This document shows, piece by piece, positions 34,733 through 43,422 of a stretch of 64,000 nucleotides of DNA. The position numbers and the translations under genes are program-made. The stretch comes from Myxococcus stipitatus (GTDB lineage Bacteria; Myxococcota; Myxococcia; Myxococcales; Myxococcaceae), in NCBI RefSeq assembly GCF_038561935.1, contig NZ_CP102770.1:7130001-7194000 (forward strand), given 5' to 3'. The notes beneath the pieces are model-generated. The model saw nothing but the letters and a program-made list of their open reading frames with translations, was not told the origin of the DNA and did no database searches. Positions within the stretch are counted from its first letter, which is position 1. Each line of letters begins with the position of its first letter.

Positions 34733-36546
34733 CCGCGCTCCTCCCGCAGCGTCTCGCGTCCAATCTGGAACCGCTCCACCACCTCCCGCAGGTCTCTGGC
34801 CAGCACCAACAGGTCCGTGTTGGCCGAGCTCACCTGCTTGGTCGCGTTGAGGCTCTGCTGCGTGATGCGGAGGATGTCCGCCATCGTCTCCGCGAGCTGG
34901 TCGGTGCCCGTCTGCTGCTGCTGCGTGGCGAGGGAGATGCTGCGCACGGCGTCCGACGTCTTCCCCGCCAGCCGGGTGATCTGCCGCAGCGACTCCGACA
35001 CCTGCTGCGCCAGCGTGGTCCCCGTCTCCACCGCCTTCACGCCCCCTTCCGTCGCGGAGACCGCCGCCGCCGAGGCCTCACGCACCTCCTCGATGAGCCC
35101 TTCAATCTCCTTCGTGGACTCCAGCACGTTCTCCGCCAGGCGCCGCATCTCCGCGGCCACGAGCGAGAAACCTCGGCCCACGTCCGCCGCCTTGGTGCCC
35201 TCCAGCTCGGCGTTCAGCGCGAGCAGGTCCGACTTGTCCGCGACGCCATTGATGAACGCGACAATCTTTCCAATCTGCTGCACACGCTTGTTGAGCCGCA
35301 CCACCGCGGAGGCAATGGCCACGTTGTCCTGGCGCATCCGCTCCATCGACCCCAGGAACGACTCCGCGCTGCGCTGCCCCTGCTGCGCCGCGCCCAGCGT
35401 GCGCTGAGCGATTTGCGCCACCGAGCCCGCGTTCTCCGCGATCTGCCGAGCCGAGCGCGCCAGCTCCTCCGTCGTCGCACTCGTCTCGTCCAGCGAGCTT
35501 GCCTGCTCCGCGGCCCCCGCCTCGTAGCGCCCGGACGTGGTGAGGATCTCCTCCGTCGTCGCGGAGATCTGCGCCCCCGCGCGCTGGAGCTGCGACATGA
35601 CGTCCGCCAGATGCGCGCGCATCGTGGTGAAGGCGGCCGACACGTCCCAGATTTCATCCTCCGCGGGCACCACACGCGGACTGGCCAGGTCGCCCTCCGC
35701 GATGCGCCGGGCCTCGTTCGACAGCTCACGCAAGGGCCGCCCCAGCAGCGTGCCGCCCAGGTACGCCGTCGTCAGCGCCAGCCCGAAGACGAGCAACACC
35801 AACGGCCCGCCCGACGCCAGCGCCTCCAGCCGCAGCGTCGACGCCAGCTCCGCCGTCGGAGCCCCGTTCGCCACCAGCCGATCCAACGCCCGCTCTCCCA
35901 AGGCCGACGAGAGCTGCACCGACAGCACCGCCGGCGTCACCACGGAGATGAAACCGAACGCCACCAGCCGCGCCCGAATCTCCGCCCGCCGAGGCATCGC
36001 CGCGATGAGCTGCGCATGCGTCATCCCCAGCTCCCCCAGCCACAGCACCACCTGGCGCGAGCGGAGGATGACCAGGCAGTGGACCAGCAGCGACGTCAGC
36101 GGGCCGAACAAGAACCCCAGCCCCGCGATGCGCCGGGACATGTCCGCGTCCGCCCCCGCCAGCCCCCACAGCGACGCCCCCAGCCCCACCGTGGTGAGCA
36201 GCCACAACCCCAGCGAGGTGAGGAACGCCTCGTCCGGAGCCCGCGTCACCTCCAGCACGGCGGCCTTCAAGGACTCGGGCGTCGCCGCCACATCCCCGCG
36301 CTCCAGCCCCCGCAGGGTGCGCAGCCGGCTCAGCCCCGCCGCGGCCCCGATCACCATGGCCACGCCACACAGGAGCATCCCCAGCCGCAGGAGCAGGGAC
36401 AGGCGCCCGTCCACCGCGAGCGACTCCGACAGGGTGAGCCGGGCGTAGTGCAGCCCCAGCCCCGCCCCCACCAGGTTCGCCAGGGGAATGGGCATCATCA
36501 GGTGCCGGCTGAACGACGCCTTGCGCCCGCCGCCTCGCGTGCTCAT
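34729..36546 (-). CDS. mcp3B: Methyl-accepting chemotaxis protein, Mcp3B-like
   Basis: 605 residues. The N-terminal ~270 residues hold about six hydrophobic helices with no large periplasmic loop, then a HAMP-like segment (GRPLRELSNEARRIAEGDL), then the MCP signalling domain with tip DKSDLLALNAELEGTKA and GRGFSLVAAEMRRLAENV. Absence of a periplasmic sensor suggests detection of membrane state or of a partner protein such as CrdB. 4-bp overlaps with both neighbouring genes show tight translational coupling. The 3A/3B assignment between the two MCPs is by order only. Confidence 0.83.
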   Translation of the reverse strand: MSTRGGGRKASFSRHLMMPIPLANLVGAGLGLHYARLTLSESLAVDGRLSLLLRLGMLLCGVAMVIGAAAGLSRLRTLRGLERGDVAATPESLKAAVLEVTRAPDEAFLTSLGLWLLTTVGLGASLWGLAGADADMSRRIAGLGFLFGPLTSLLVHCLVILRSRQVVLWLGELGMTHAQLIAAMPRRAEIRARLVAFGFISVVTPAVLSVQLSSALGERALDRLVANGAPTAELASTLRLEALASGGPLVLLVFGLALTTAYLGGTLLGRPLRELSNEARRIAEGDLASPRVVPAEDEIWDVSAAFTTMRAHLADVMSQLQRAGAQISATTEEILTTSGRYEAGAAEQASSLDETSATTEELARSARQIAENAGSVAQIAQRTLGAAQQGQRSAESFLGSMERMRQDNVAIASAVVRLNKRVQQIGKIVAFINGVADKSDLLALNAELEGTKAADVGRGFSLVAAEMRRLAENVLESTKEIEGLIEEVREASAAAVSATEGGVKAVETGTTLAQQVSESLRQITRLAGKTSDAVRSISLATQQQQTGTDQLAETMADILRITQQSLNATKQVSSANTDLLVLARDLREVVERFQIGRETLREERG

Positions 36547-38333
36547 GCCTCCTCCCGCACCGCGACGTGGAAGCGCTCCACCACGCGCTTGAGGTCCCTC
36601 GCCAGCGTGGACAGGTCCGCGTTCGCCACCGCCATCTGCTTGGTCGCCGCCGAGTTCTGCTCCGTCACCCGGAGGATGTCGCCCATCGCCGCGGCGAGCT
36701 GGTCGGTGCCCGTCTGCTGCTGCTGCGTGGCGAGCGAGATGCTGCGCACCGCATGCGACGTCTGCCGAGCCAGCTCCAGGATGAGGCTCAGGCTCTCATC
36801 CACCTCGGCCGCCAGCACCGTGCCCGCCTCCATCGCCTTGAGCCCCGCCTCCGTGGCCATCACCGCGGCGTGCGTCGCGTCGCGAATCTCCTCGATGAGC
36901 TGCTCGATGGCCTTGGTGGAGCGGATGACGTTCTCCGCCAGGCGCCGCATCTCCGCGGCCACCAGCGAGAAGCCTCGGCCCACCTCCCCCGCCTTGGTGC
37001 CCTCCAGCTCCGCGTTGAGGGCCAGCAGGTCCGACTTGTCGGCAATCTCGTTGATGAACTCCACCACCTTGCCAATCTGCTGCACGCGCTTGTTGAGGCG
37101 CACCACTGCGTCGGCGATGGCCTGGTTGTCCTGCTTCATGCGCTGCATGGCGCCCAGGAAGGCGGCCGCGCCCCGCTGGCCCGACTGCGCGGCGCCGAAG
37201 GTCGACTCGGCGATGGTGGACACCGACTCCGCGTTGCCAGCGATCTGCTGCGCCGAGCGAGCCAGCTCCTCCGTGGTGGCACTCGTCACGTTGAGCGAGC
37301 TCGCCTGCTCATCCGCGCCCGACTCCTGCTCGCCGGACGTGGCCACCAGCTGCTCGGTGGTGGTGGATATCTGGAGCCCGGCGCGCCGCAGCTGGATGAG
37401 GGCCTGGCCCAGCTGCGCCTGCATCTGCGCGAAGGCGGCGGACATGGCCCACACCTCGTCCTCGGCGGCGATGACGCGCGGGGGGCGCAGGTCTCCCTGG
37501 GCGATGCGGGTGGCGTCCTCGGTGATGGCGCGCAGCGGGGCCGCGATGACGGTGCCCCCCAGGTACGCCGTGAGGAGCACCAGCACCGCGACCAGCCCCG
37601 CCACCACCAGCCCGCGCCCGTCGTCCGCCCGCCGCAGCGCCGCGTCCTGCTCCCCCGGCGAGCGCGCCGACACCACGTCATCCATGGCCCGCGAGGCCCG
37701 CGTCACCGTGGCGTCGAGGATGAAGAGCGACGGGGTGAGCACCGCGATGACCGTGAAGAGCACCATGCGCCGGCGGATGTGCAGCCGCCGAGGAGGCGCC
37801 GCGGCCACCACCTCCAGCGGCGAGAGCCCCTTGGAGGCGACCAGCTCCACCGCCTCCCGGCACCGGCGCACCACCAGCAGGTAGATGAGCAGCGCCGTCA
37901 GGGAGCCCAGCGACGCCCCCACCAGGATGATGCGAGGCCCCAGCGACAGCGGCGCGTCCACCCAGGGCAGGAAGACACAGGCCACCATCAGCGCGCCCAT
38001 CAGCCAGCTCTGGAGCGCGAAGGAGAAACACCGCTCGGGGAAGCCTCGCGCCTCCAGCAGCGCCGCCTTCAGGTTCTCCGGAGAGGGAGGCACATGCCCC
38101 TCCCCCACGCCCTGGAGCACCCGCAGCGAGCGTCGTGCATGCCAGTGGATGAGCCAGAGCGACAGCGCCGCCACACCCGCGACGAGCACCAGGAACTGGA
38201 ACCACGTCCCGGAGGGCAGCGCTTCGGCGAGCAGCCCATGCAACAGCGCCAGGGAGATTCCCAGGGCACTGACGGGAGCCACCGGCCAGGACAGCCACCG
38301 CGCCAGGCCTCGCACCTCCCGGGGCGCCGTCAT
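36543..38333 (-). CDS. mcp3A: Methyl-accepting chemotaxis protein, Mcp3A-like
   Basis: 596 residues, paralogous to the downstream MCP. Same layout: about six membrane helices in the first ~270 residues, a HAMP-like segment ending ARIAQGDLR (approximate), and a signalling domain with EIADKSDLLALNAELEGTKAG split as tip and GRGFSLVAAEMRR. The tip sequence is nearly identical in the two MCPs, so they can join mixed arrays, while the membrane parts differ. Starts within the last 4 bp of the short CheW-like gene. Confidence 0.83.
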   Translation of the reverse strand: MTAPREVRGLARWLSWPVAPVSALGISLALLHGLLAEALPSGTWFQFLVLVAGVAALSLWLIHWHARRSLRVLQGVGEGHVPPSPENLKAALLEARGFPERCFSFALQSWLMGALMVACVFLPWVDAPLSLGPRIILVGASLGSLTALLIYLLVVRRCREAVELVASKGLSPLEVVAAAPPRRLHIRRRMVLFTVIAVLTPSLFILDATVTRASRAMDDVVSARSPGEQDAALRRADDGRGLVVAGLVAVLVLLTAYLGGTVIAAPLRAITEDATRIAQGDLRPPRVIAAEDEVWAMSAAFAQMQAQLGQALIQLRRAGLQISTTTEQLVATSGEQESGADEQASSLNVTSATTEELARSAQQIAGNAESVSTIAESTFGAAQSGQRGAAAFLGAMQRMKQDNQAIADAVVRLNKRVQQIGKVVEFINEIADKSDLLALNAELEGTKAGEVGRGFSLVAAEMRRLAENVIRSTKAIEQLIEEIRDATHAAVMATEAGLKAMEAGTVLAAEVDESLSLILELARQTSHAVRSISLATQQQQTGTDQLAAAMGDILRVTEQNSAATKQMAVANADLSTLARDLKRVVERFHVAVREEA

Positions 38334-38701
38334 GCGGCCCCCCGGGGAAGCCTCCGCAAGAAGCGCTCGAAGTCCGCCAGTCCCAACAGCGGCCAGAGCT
38401 CTCCTCGAGCCAGGACGAAGCCTCGCAGGCTCCCCCCCGAGGCCCCCGCCACCACGCCCGGCACGGGCATCAGCCAGTGGGTCTCCGAATCAATCTCCAG
38501 CGCATCCACCCCCACCGTGCCCCCCGAGGTCGCCACCAGCACCCTCGAGGCCGCCGGCGGAGCCCGGAAGGCCAGCGCCGCGGAGGCCGCGTCCTCCCCA
38601 TCCGGCGCGGTGATGGAGACCACTTCATGCGCCGCGAAGGCGAGCCGATGCGAGCCCGCATGGCACAGCAGCATGCCCCGGACGGGACTGGCTGAGGCCA
38701 T
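38330..38701 (-). CDS. Short CheW-like protein
   Basis: 123 residues, shorter than the usual ~150 for CheW. It keeps the CheW pattern of MLLCHAGSHRLAFAAHEVVSI at the start and GFVLARGELWPLLGLADF at the end, but the middle is trimmed, so the second beta-barrel lobe may be incomplete. Lies between a longer cheW and the first MCP, with a 3-bp gap and a 4-bp overlap respectively. It may be a specialised coupling or scaffold component of the Che3 array. Confidence 0.7.
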   Translation of the reverse strand: MASASPVRGMLLCHAGSHRLAFAAHEVVSITAPDGEDAASAALAFRAPPAASRVLVATSGGTVGVDALEIDSETHWLMPVPGVVAGASGGSLRGFVLARGELWPLLGLADFERFLRRLPRGAA

Positions 38702-38704
38702 GGC

Positions 38705-39139
38705 TCACGCCCCCTGGCTGAGATGGTCGAACAACCCGTCGGGGTCGATGACGGCCACGTCCCTGGGGCCGCTCTTGGCGGGGCCTCGCAGGTGGACCTG
38801 GACGCCGGTGGAACCCAGCGGCTCCAGCGCTCCCGTCACCGGGGAGACACCCGCCACCGTGGTCGCCGTGAGGGCCAGCGTCCCACGCGGGAGCCGTACC
38901 AGGACGGCCCTCCGCGAGGATTGGCTCACCCCGACGACCAGCAGGCCCATGTCCACCACCGGGATGACTTCTCCTCGGTGTGCGAACACGCCCAACAGGT
39001 GCGCCGGGGAGCCCGGTACCCGCGTGAGTTCGGGGAAGGTGACGACCTCCGCCGCGCTCTCCGCGGGCACCGCGTACCAGCTACTGCCGCAGGCAAAGAC
39101 GAGATAGGACTGACGCGCTTCCGGCTCGTGGACGGCCAT
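38705..39139 (-). CDS. cheW3: CheW coupling protein (Che3 system)
   Basis: 144 residues with the full CheW fold: YLVFACGSSWYAVPAESAAEVV at the start (split here as a strand and helix), VPGSPAHLLGVFAHRGEVIPVVDM in the centre, typical of receptor/kinase coupling proteins. First core chemosensory gene of the operon, 26 bp after crdB. Which of the two CheW-like genes corresponds to M. xanthus cheW3 is assigned by completeness. Confidence 0.8.
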   Translation of the reverse strand: MAVHEPEARQSYLVFACGSSWYAVPAESAAEVVTFPELTRVPGSPAHLLGVFAHRGEVIPVVDMGLLVVGVSQSSRRAVLVRLPRGTLALTATTVAGVSPVTGALEPLGSTGVQVHLRGPAKSGPRDVAVIDPDGLFDHLSQGA

Positions 39140-39165
39140 GTGCGCACAGCCTACCCCAGCCGGAA

Positions 39166-39918
39166 CTAGCGCTGGAACTCGACGCGGCGGTTCTCGCTCC
39201 AGGCATCCTCGCTGGAGGAGGTGTTCACCGGGCGCGTCTCACCGTAGCCCACCGTCGTCACGGCGTTGGACTTGACGCCCAGGTCCGTCAGGTAGCGCTT
39301 GACGGCCGCCGCGCGGCGGTTGGACAGCTGGAGGTTGTACTCCTCGGTGCCGCGCTCGTCGGCGTGACCCGCCAGGGTCAGCTTGCCCTGCTGGCCCGTC
39401 TTGATGCAGGTGGCCAGGTCGGACAGGCGCTGCTGGGCCTCGGAGGTCAGCGAGGACTCGTTGAAGCCGAAACGAATGGGGCTCCAGTCGCACTTGTCGG
39501 CGGCGGCCGTCACGCAGCGGCCGGCGGTGCACTCCTTGCCCTCACCGCAGTCGGAGTTGGACGCGCAGGTGTCCGTGGGGGCCTGGCAGCGGCCACCCTG
39601 GCACTTGCCGCCGGAGGGGCAGCCGGAGTCATCCTTGCACTGGGCCTCGGCGCACTTGCCGGCCTCGCAGATGCGGCCGTCGCCGCACTGATTGTCGACC
39701 GTGCACTCAGGGGGCTTGGGCGCGCACTTGTTGCCCTGGCACGTGAAGCCCTCCTTGCAGTTGGCGTCGGTGGCGCACTCCTGGCACTGGCCCTGAACGC
39801 AGACCTCGCCCTTCTCGGAGCACGTCGAGTCGTCATTGCAGTTGGGATAGGTGGGGGGGCAGCCAGTCAACACGGCCATCGCGAGGCCGAGACCCGCCCA
39901 AAGAGAAATCCGACGCAT
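39166..39918 (-). CDS. crdB: CrdB-like Cys-rich OmpA-family lipoprotein
   Basis: Start chosen at the ATG at 39918, 4 nt after GGAGG; the ATG at 39921 is too close to that site. 250 residues: lipobox LTGC, then ~115 residues with about 20 Cys in short CxxGxxC-like repeats (DGRICEAGKC, GGKCQGGRC, GKECTAGRC), then an OmpA peptidoglycan-binding domain with LAGHADERGTEEYN and LSNRRAAAVKRYL. The known M. xanthus CrdB is an outer-membrane lipoprotein with a peptidoglycan-binding domain, at the same place. It may report envelope status to the MCPs. Confidence 0.85.
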   Translation of the reverse strand: MRRISLWAGLGLAMAVLTGCPPTYPNCNDDSTCSEKGEVCVQGQCQECATDANCKEGFTCQGNKCAPKPPECTVDNQCGDGRICEAGKCAEAQCKDDSGCPSGGKCQGGRCQAPTDTCASNSDCGEGKECTAGRCVTAAADKCDWSPIRFGFNESSLTSEAQQRLSDLATCIKTGQQGKLTLAGHADERGTEEYNLQLSNRRAAAVKRYLTDLGVKSNAVTTVGYGETRPVNTSSSEDAWSENRRVEFQR

Positions 39919-39951
39919 CATTCCTCCTGAAAACTTGAAAACGAAAGAATC

Positions 39952-39968
39952 ACCCGTAGGGGACGGGT
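39952..39968 (-). promoter_or_regulatory. Leader hairpin of crdB
   Basis: ACCCGT-N5-ACGGGT, 33 bp upstream of the crdB start, in the probable 5' leader. Could modulate translation or be an operator in the 218-bp crdB-crdA divergent region. Confidence 0.35.
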
Positions 39969-40136
39969 CGTGCGTCGCGTGTAGTCTCGTTCCCTGGGGT
40001 GAGTCAAAGCATTTGTCCCGCTTGAGACACCCGCTCCGCGCCCCGAAACCCTTGAATGTCCAAATAATTTCCGTGAGATTGTCACGAGTGCCCGCGAGCG
40101 GCCGCGTGACGTGGCCCCAGGCTGGGAGCGCCCTTC

Positions 40137-41630
40137 ATGCCCGCATCCGTGCTCATCGTCGATGACGAGAAGAACATCCTGCTGACCCTGAGTCAGGCAT
40201 TGCAGCTTGCGGGATATCAAACACATCTGGCGGCAAGCGGGCAGGTGGCCCTGGACGTGGTGAGCGCACGCCCGGTGGACGCGGTGTTGATGGACGTGAA
40301 GATGCCGGACATGGATGGGCTGACGGCGCTCGCCCGCCTCACGGAGCTCAAGCCGGAGCTGCCCGTCATCATGATGTCCGGGCACGGCACCATCGACACG
40401 GCGGTGAAGGCGACGCAGCTGGGGGCGCGGGACTTCCTGGAGAAGCCGATTGCTCGGGAACGGCTGCTGGTGGCCCTGCGCAACGTGCTCAAGCACCAGG
40501 CGGCGATGGAGGAGCTGCGGGAGCTGCGGGAGCAGCTGGGGCGGTACGACATGGTGGGCAGTGGCCCGGCCATGCAGCGCATCTTCTCGCTCATCCAGCG
40601 GACGGCGCCGTCCGAGGGTCGGGTGCTGATCACGGGGGAGAACGGGACGGGCAAGGAGCTCATCGCGCGGGCGCTGCACCAGAACTCGCGGCGCAAGGCC
40701 GGGCCGTTCGTGAAGCTCAACTGCGCGGCGGTGCCTCACGAGCTGATTGAGAGCGAGCTGTTCGGGCACGAGAAGGGCGCCTTCACGGGGGCGGTGAGCG
40801 TGCGGCGCGGCAAGTTCGAGCTGGCGCACGAGGGGACGCTGTTCCTCGATGAGATTGGGGACATGCCGCCGGCGATGCAGGCGAAGCTGCTGCGGGTGCT
40901 CCAGGAGGGAGAGCTGGAGCGGGTGGGCGGAGCGGAGACGCTCAAGGTGGACGTGCGCGTCATCGCGGCGACGAACAAGCACCTGGAGAAGGAGATTGCC
41001 GCCGGGCGCTTCCGTGAGGATTTGTATTACCGCATCAACGTCGTCCAGATTCACTCGCCTCCGCTGAGGGAGCGGCGCGAGGATTTGCCGGACCTGATTG
41101 GGACGTTCCTGCGGGAGGCGTGTGCGAAGAACGGGCGCCGGCCGTTGACGCTGTCGCCGGACGCGCTCGCCGTCATGAGTGCCTATGACTACCCAGGCAA
41201 TGTGCGCGAGCTGCGCAACCTGGTCGAGCGACTGGCCATCCTGTGCGAGGGGCCTGTCGTTACTCGCACGGATGCATTGGAGCTATTGCCTCGTGGGCGA
41301 GGTGCGGTGCCGCCACCTGTCGAGCCGATGCCGGTCGCGGACACTTCGCATCCGTCGGCGGATACCGCCGTGGTGGCGGCCTCGAGCACCCCCGCCCCCG
41401 CGCTGGCAACGCCTCCGCTGCCGCCCCCTGTGCAGACGGGCTTCCGCCCCCGCGCGGACAAGACGTTCCGCGAGCAGGTGGAGGACGCGGAGCGCGACAT
41501 CATCCTGTTTGTCCTCGCCCACACTCACGACAACGTGACGGAAGCGGCGCGCCTGTTGGACCTGGAACGAGGCCACTTTTACAAGAAGATGAAGGCCCTG
41601 GGCCTGCGGCGCGGCGCCTCGGACACGTGA
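40137..41630 (+). CDS. crdA: CrdA, NtrC-family response regulator of the Che3 system
   Basis: 497 residues. Receiver with IVDDE and phosphoacceptor Asp53 in AVLMDVKMPDMDG; AAA+ domain with GENGTGKE Walker A, GAFTGAV sigma-54 loop, and FLDEIGDM Walker B; a Pro/Ala-rich linker; and a Fis-type helix-turn-helix (TEAARLLDLERGHFYKKMKALGL region). In M. xanthus CrdA is divergent from che3, is phosphorylated by the separate kinase CrdS and is modulated by CheA3 to time development. GGGAG lies ~9 nt before the ATG. Confidence 0.9.
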   Translation: MPASVLIVDDEKNILLTLSQALQLAGYQTHLAASGQVALDVVSARPVDAVLMDVKMPDMDGLTALARLTELKPELPVIMMSGHGTIDTAVKATQLGARDFLEKPIARERLLVALRNVLKHQAAMEELRELREQLGRYDMVGSGPAMQRIFSLIQRTAPSEGRVLITGENGTGKELIARALHQNSRRKAGPFVKLNCAAVPHELIESELFGHEKGAFTGAVSVRRGKFELAHEGTLFLDEIGDMPPAMQAKLLRVLQEGELERVGGAETLKVDVRVIAATNKHLEKEIAAGRFREDLYYRINVVQIHSPPLRERREDLPDLIGTFLREACAKNGRRPLTLSPDALAVMSAYDYPGNVRELRNLVERLAILCEGPVVTRTDALELLPRGRGAVPPPVEPMPVADTSHPSADTAVVAASSTPAPALATPPLPPPVQTGFRPRADKTFREQVEDAERDIILFVLAHTHDNVTEAARLLDLERGHFYKKMKALGLRRGASDT

Positions 41631-41741
41631 CCATTCGACTTCATTGATGCCTCGCGGGCGTAGTGCGGCATGAAAGAGAGACGAACCATGCCTCCCTGGT
41701 TCGCGAGTCGAGGACTACTCCCAACCAGTCCTGTCAGCACC

Positions 41742-42527
41742 TCACTGTGAGGGGAAGCGTTGTTCGCCCTCCGTCGTCGCCGAGCTCTGACTTGGCGGCC
41801 CGGTCCGAACAGGAAGCTCCCGCCATTGGAGTCCGTCACCTTCGATGGCGCTCACTGCATCGAGGAACCGCTCGGTGCAGATGACCATCGTCGCGAAGTT
41901 CCCCACGCGAAACAGGTCCAGGTCCGCTGGTAGCGACGACGCTTCGAGGATGGGCTCATCGGGGCGCATGAGCGCGAATCTGCCGCATGTCGCGCAGGGC
42001 CGCGCAACGCCTGCGGGAATGCAATCTGGGTGAAGCCGCCCATGGTGAGCCAGCTGCGCCTCCATGAGCTCTAGAGGCGACTTCTGGCGCGTCCGGAGTT
42101 CGGCAGGAAAAGCTTCGAGGCCACGGATGCCTCCCCTCCGGAGCCCATCGAGCACATGGCGAGGGAACAACAGCGCGTCGACGACCCAGGCAAAGTCGGG
42201 GAGTCGTCCGCTACATCGGCCGACCAACGGACCGAAGGTCGTCCCGGGCGGAAGTTGCGCGCCTGGCGGAACGAGGGGCCTCACCAATTCACGAAGTCGC
42301 ACGAGCTCTGCGAACGGCTCTTGCCTCGCCTTTCGGAAGTCCCTTTCCTCCTCCCCAAGCACGGTGAGGTCGACTCCTGGATAGTAGTGACCTGTCGCGG
42401 CCCATCCAGTTGCACACGAGGGGCACCTCAACAGTCCTGGCAGGCCCCAGCGGTGCGCAGCATCCACGTACCCACCGCACTTGGTGGCAGCGTCGCGGTC
42501 TTCATCCAACAAATAGAATCGGTCCAT
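41742..42527 (-). CDS. sitI: SitI6-type double-CXXCG immunity protein
   Basis: 261 residues from the ATG at 42527, 1 nt after the toxin stop (TGAGATG); an in-frame upstream ATG would overlap the toxin gene. MDRFYLL, GGYVDAAHRWGLPG, then a CPSC pair near residue 35 and a CATCG pair near residue 180 define the Myxococcus paralogous double-CXXCG family, members of which (SitI6 type) protect against their cognate SitA lipoprotein toxin. Placement directly downstream of the toxin fits. Specific naming beyond the SitI6 family is not possible. Confidence 0.85.
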   Translation of the reverse strand: MDRFYLLDEDRDAATKCGGYVDAAHRWGLPGLLRCPSCATGWAATGHYYPGVDLTVLGEEERDFRKARQEPFAELVRLRELVRPLVPPGAQLPPGTTFGPLVGRCSGRLPDFAWVVDALLFPRHVLDGLRRGGIRGLEAFPAELRTRQKSPLELMEAQLAHHGRLHPDCIPAGVARPCATCGRFALMRPDEPILEASSLPADLDLFRVGNFATMVICTERFLDAVSAIEGDGLQWRELPVRTGPPSQSSATTEGEQRFPSQ

Positions 42528-42528
42528 C

Positions 42529-43191
42529 TCACGTCCCCGGGCGCGAATAGTACGACTGAATCGGCCCACCCATGAGCTGGAACCGGTAGATGAGTTCGCC
42601 CGCGTGCTTGAAAATCTCCTCGGGCGATGCGGTTGAGTTTTTCCTCATGTACTGCCGCCACGCATCATTCCATTGCCCGCCCTTCCCACCGACTTCATGG
42701 ATTCGTCGGTGCACTTCGTATGGGAGCGGCAGCGTGTAGTTGTGAATCTTCACGCCCTGTCGCGCGAACCACCGCGAGAGGACCTCCTCCTGGGGAAAGA
42801 TGTGGTGCTTCTCCCATCTGCCCGGAGGCAGCCTGTGTGACGGAGGGATGACCTTTTCCGGGGCCCCGTAGAAGTTGGGGAACGTCATCACCGCGCCCTT
42901 GGGGAGGCGCTGGGCACCGCCCCAGTTCCGCCTCGGGCCGGCCCCTGGCGCGGCCGCAGCCGCAGGAGGACGGGCCGGAGGAAACCGCGCGAGTTCTACC
43001 CGCGCGAAGTCCTCATCGCATCGATAGAAGCCACATTCGTCACCGAGACACAGTAGCGTAACGCACTCGTCTTCGAGCGGGGTGTCGCACTCGAGCTCCG
43101 CCGCTTCCCAGGCTTGCTGCATCGTCGGCGTGAGAGTCGTTGAACATCCCGACCACGCCAGGAGCAGCGCCGAAAACCATACAGCTCTCAT
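42529..43191 (-). CDS. sitA: SitA6-type polymorphic toxin lipoprotein with HH-type nuclease domain
   Basis: 220 residues from the ATG at 43191 (GGAAAC upstream; an ATG at 43200 is also possible). Lipobox LAWSGC, then a Cys-containing region CVTLLCLGDECGFYRC typical of the SitA6/TIGR02269 lipoproteins of myxobacteria, a Pro-rich linker, and a C-terminal toxin domain with EKHHIFPQ, NYTLPLP and EVHRRIH, consistent with an HNH/AHH-like nuclease. SitA proteins are delivered between kin by TraA/B outer-membrane exchange and kill cells lacking the matching SitI. A SitB partner was not found next to it. Confidence 0.82.
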   Translation of the reverse strand: MRAVWFSALLLAWSGCSTTLTPTMQQAWEAAELECDTPLEDECVTLLCLGDECGFYRCDEDFARVELARFPPARPPAAAAAPGAGPRRNWGGAQRLPKGAVMTFPNFYGAPEKVIPPSHRLPPGRWEKHHIFPQEEVLSRWFARQGVKIHNYTLPLPYEVHRRIHEVGGKGGQWNDAWRQYMRKNSTASPEEIFKHAGELIYRFQLMGGPIQSYYSRPGT

Positions 43192-43422
43192 GGTTTCCAT
43201 TGGGAATGAAGAATACCTCACACCCGACTCACCACTGAGCCCTTTGCCTCCCATCGTCTCGCAATGAACACTCCCCGATCATCGCCATGACATGGTGAGC
43301 CAACCCAGGATTTGAGCGAAACCCCATCGGTGCAAAGGACGTCCATGGAAAGCACAAGCCTCCTGCCGGCAGGCCCTCAAGGCGCGTTGACCGGGGAACG
43401 GGCTGTGCTGGAAGCTCGACCG

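Noticed and set aside
32606-38700. Very long plus-strand open frames across the che3 region
   Set aside because: Shadows of the minus-strand chemosensory genes; no motifs and typical antisense composition.
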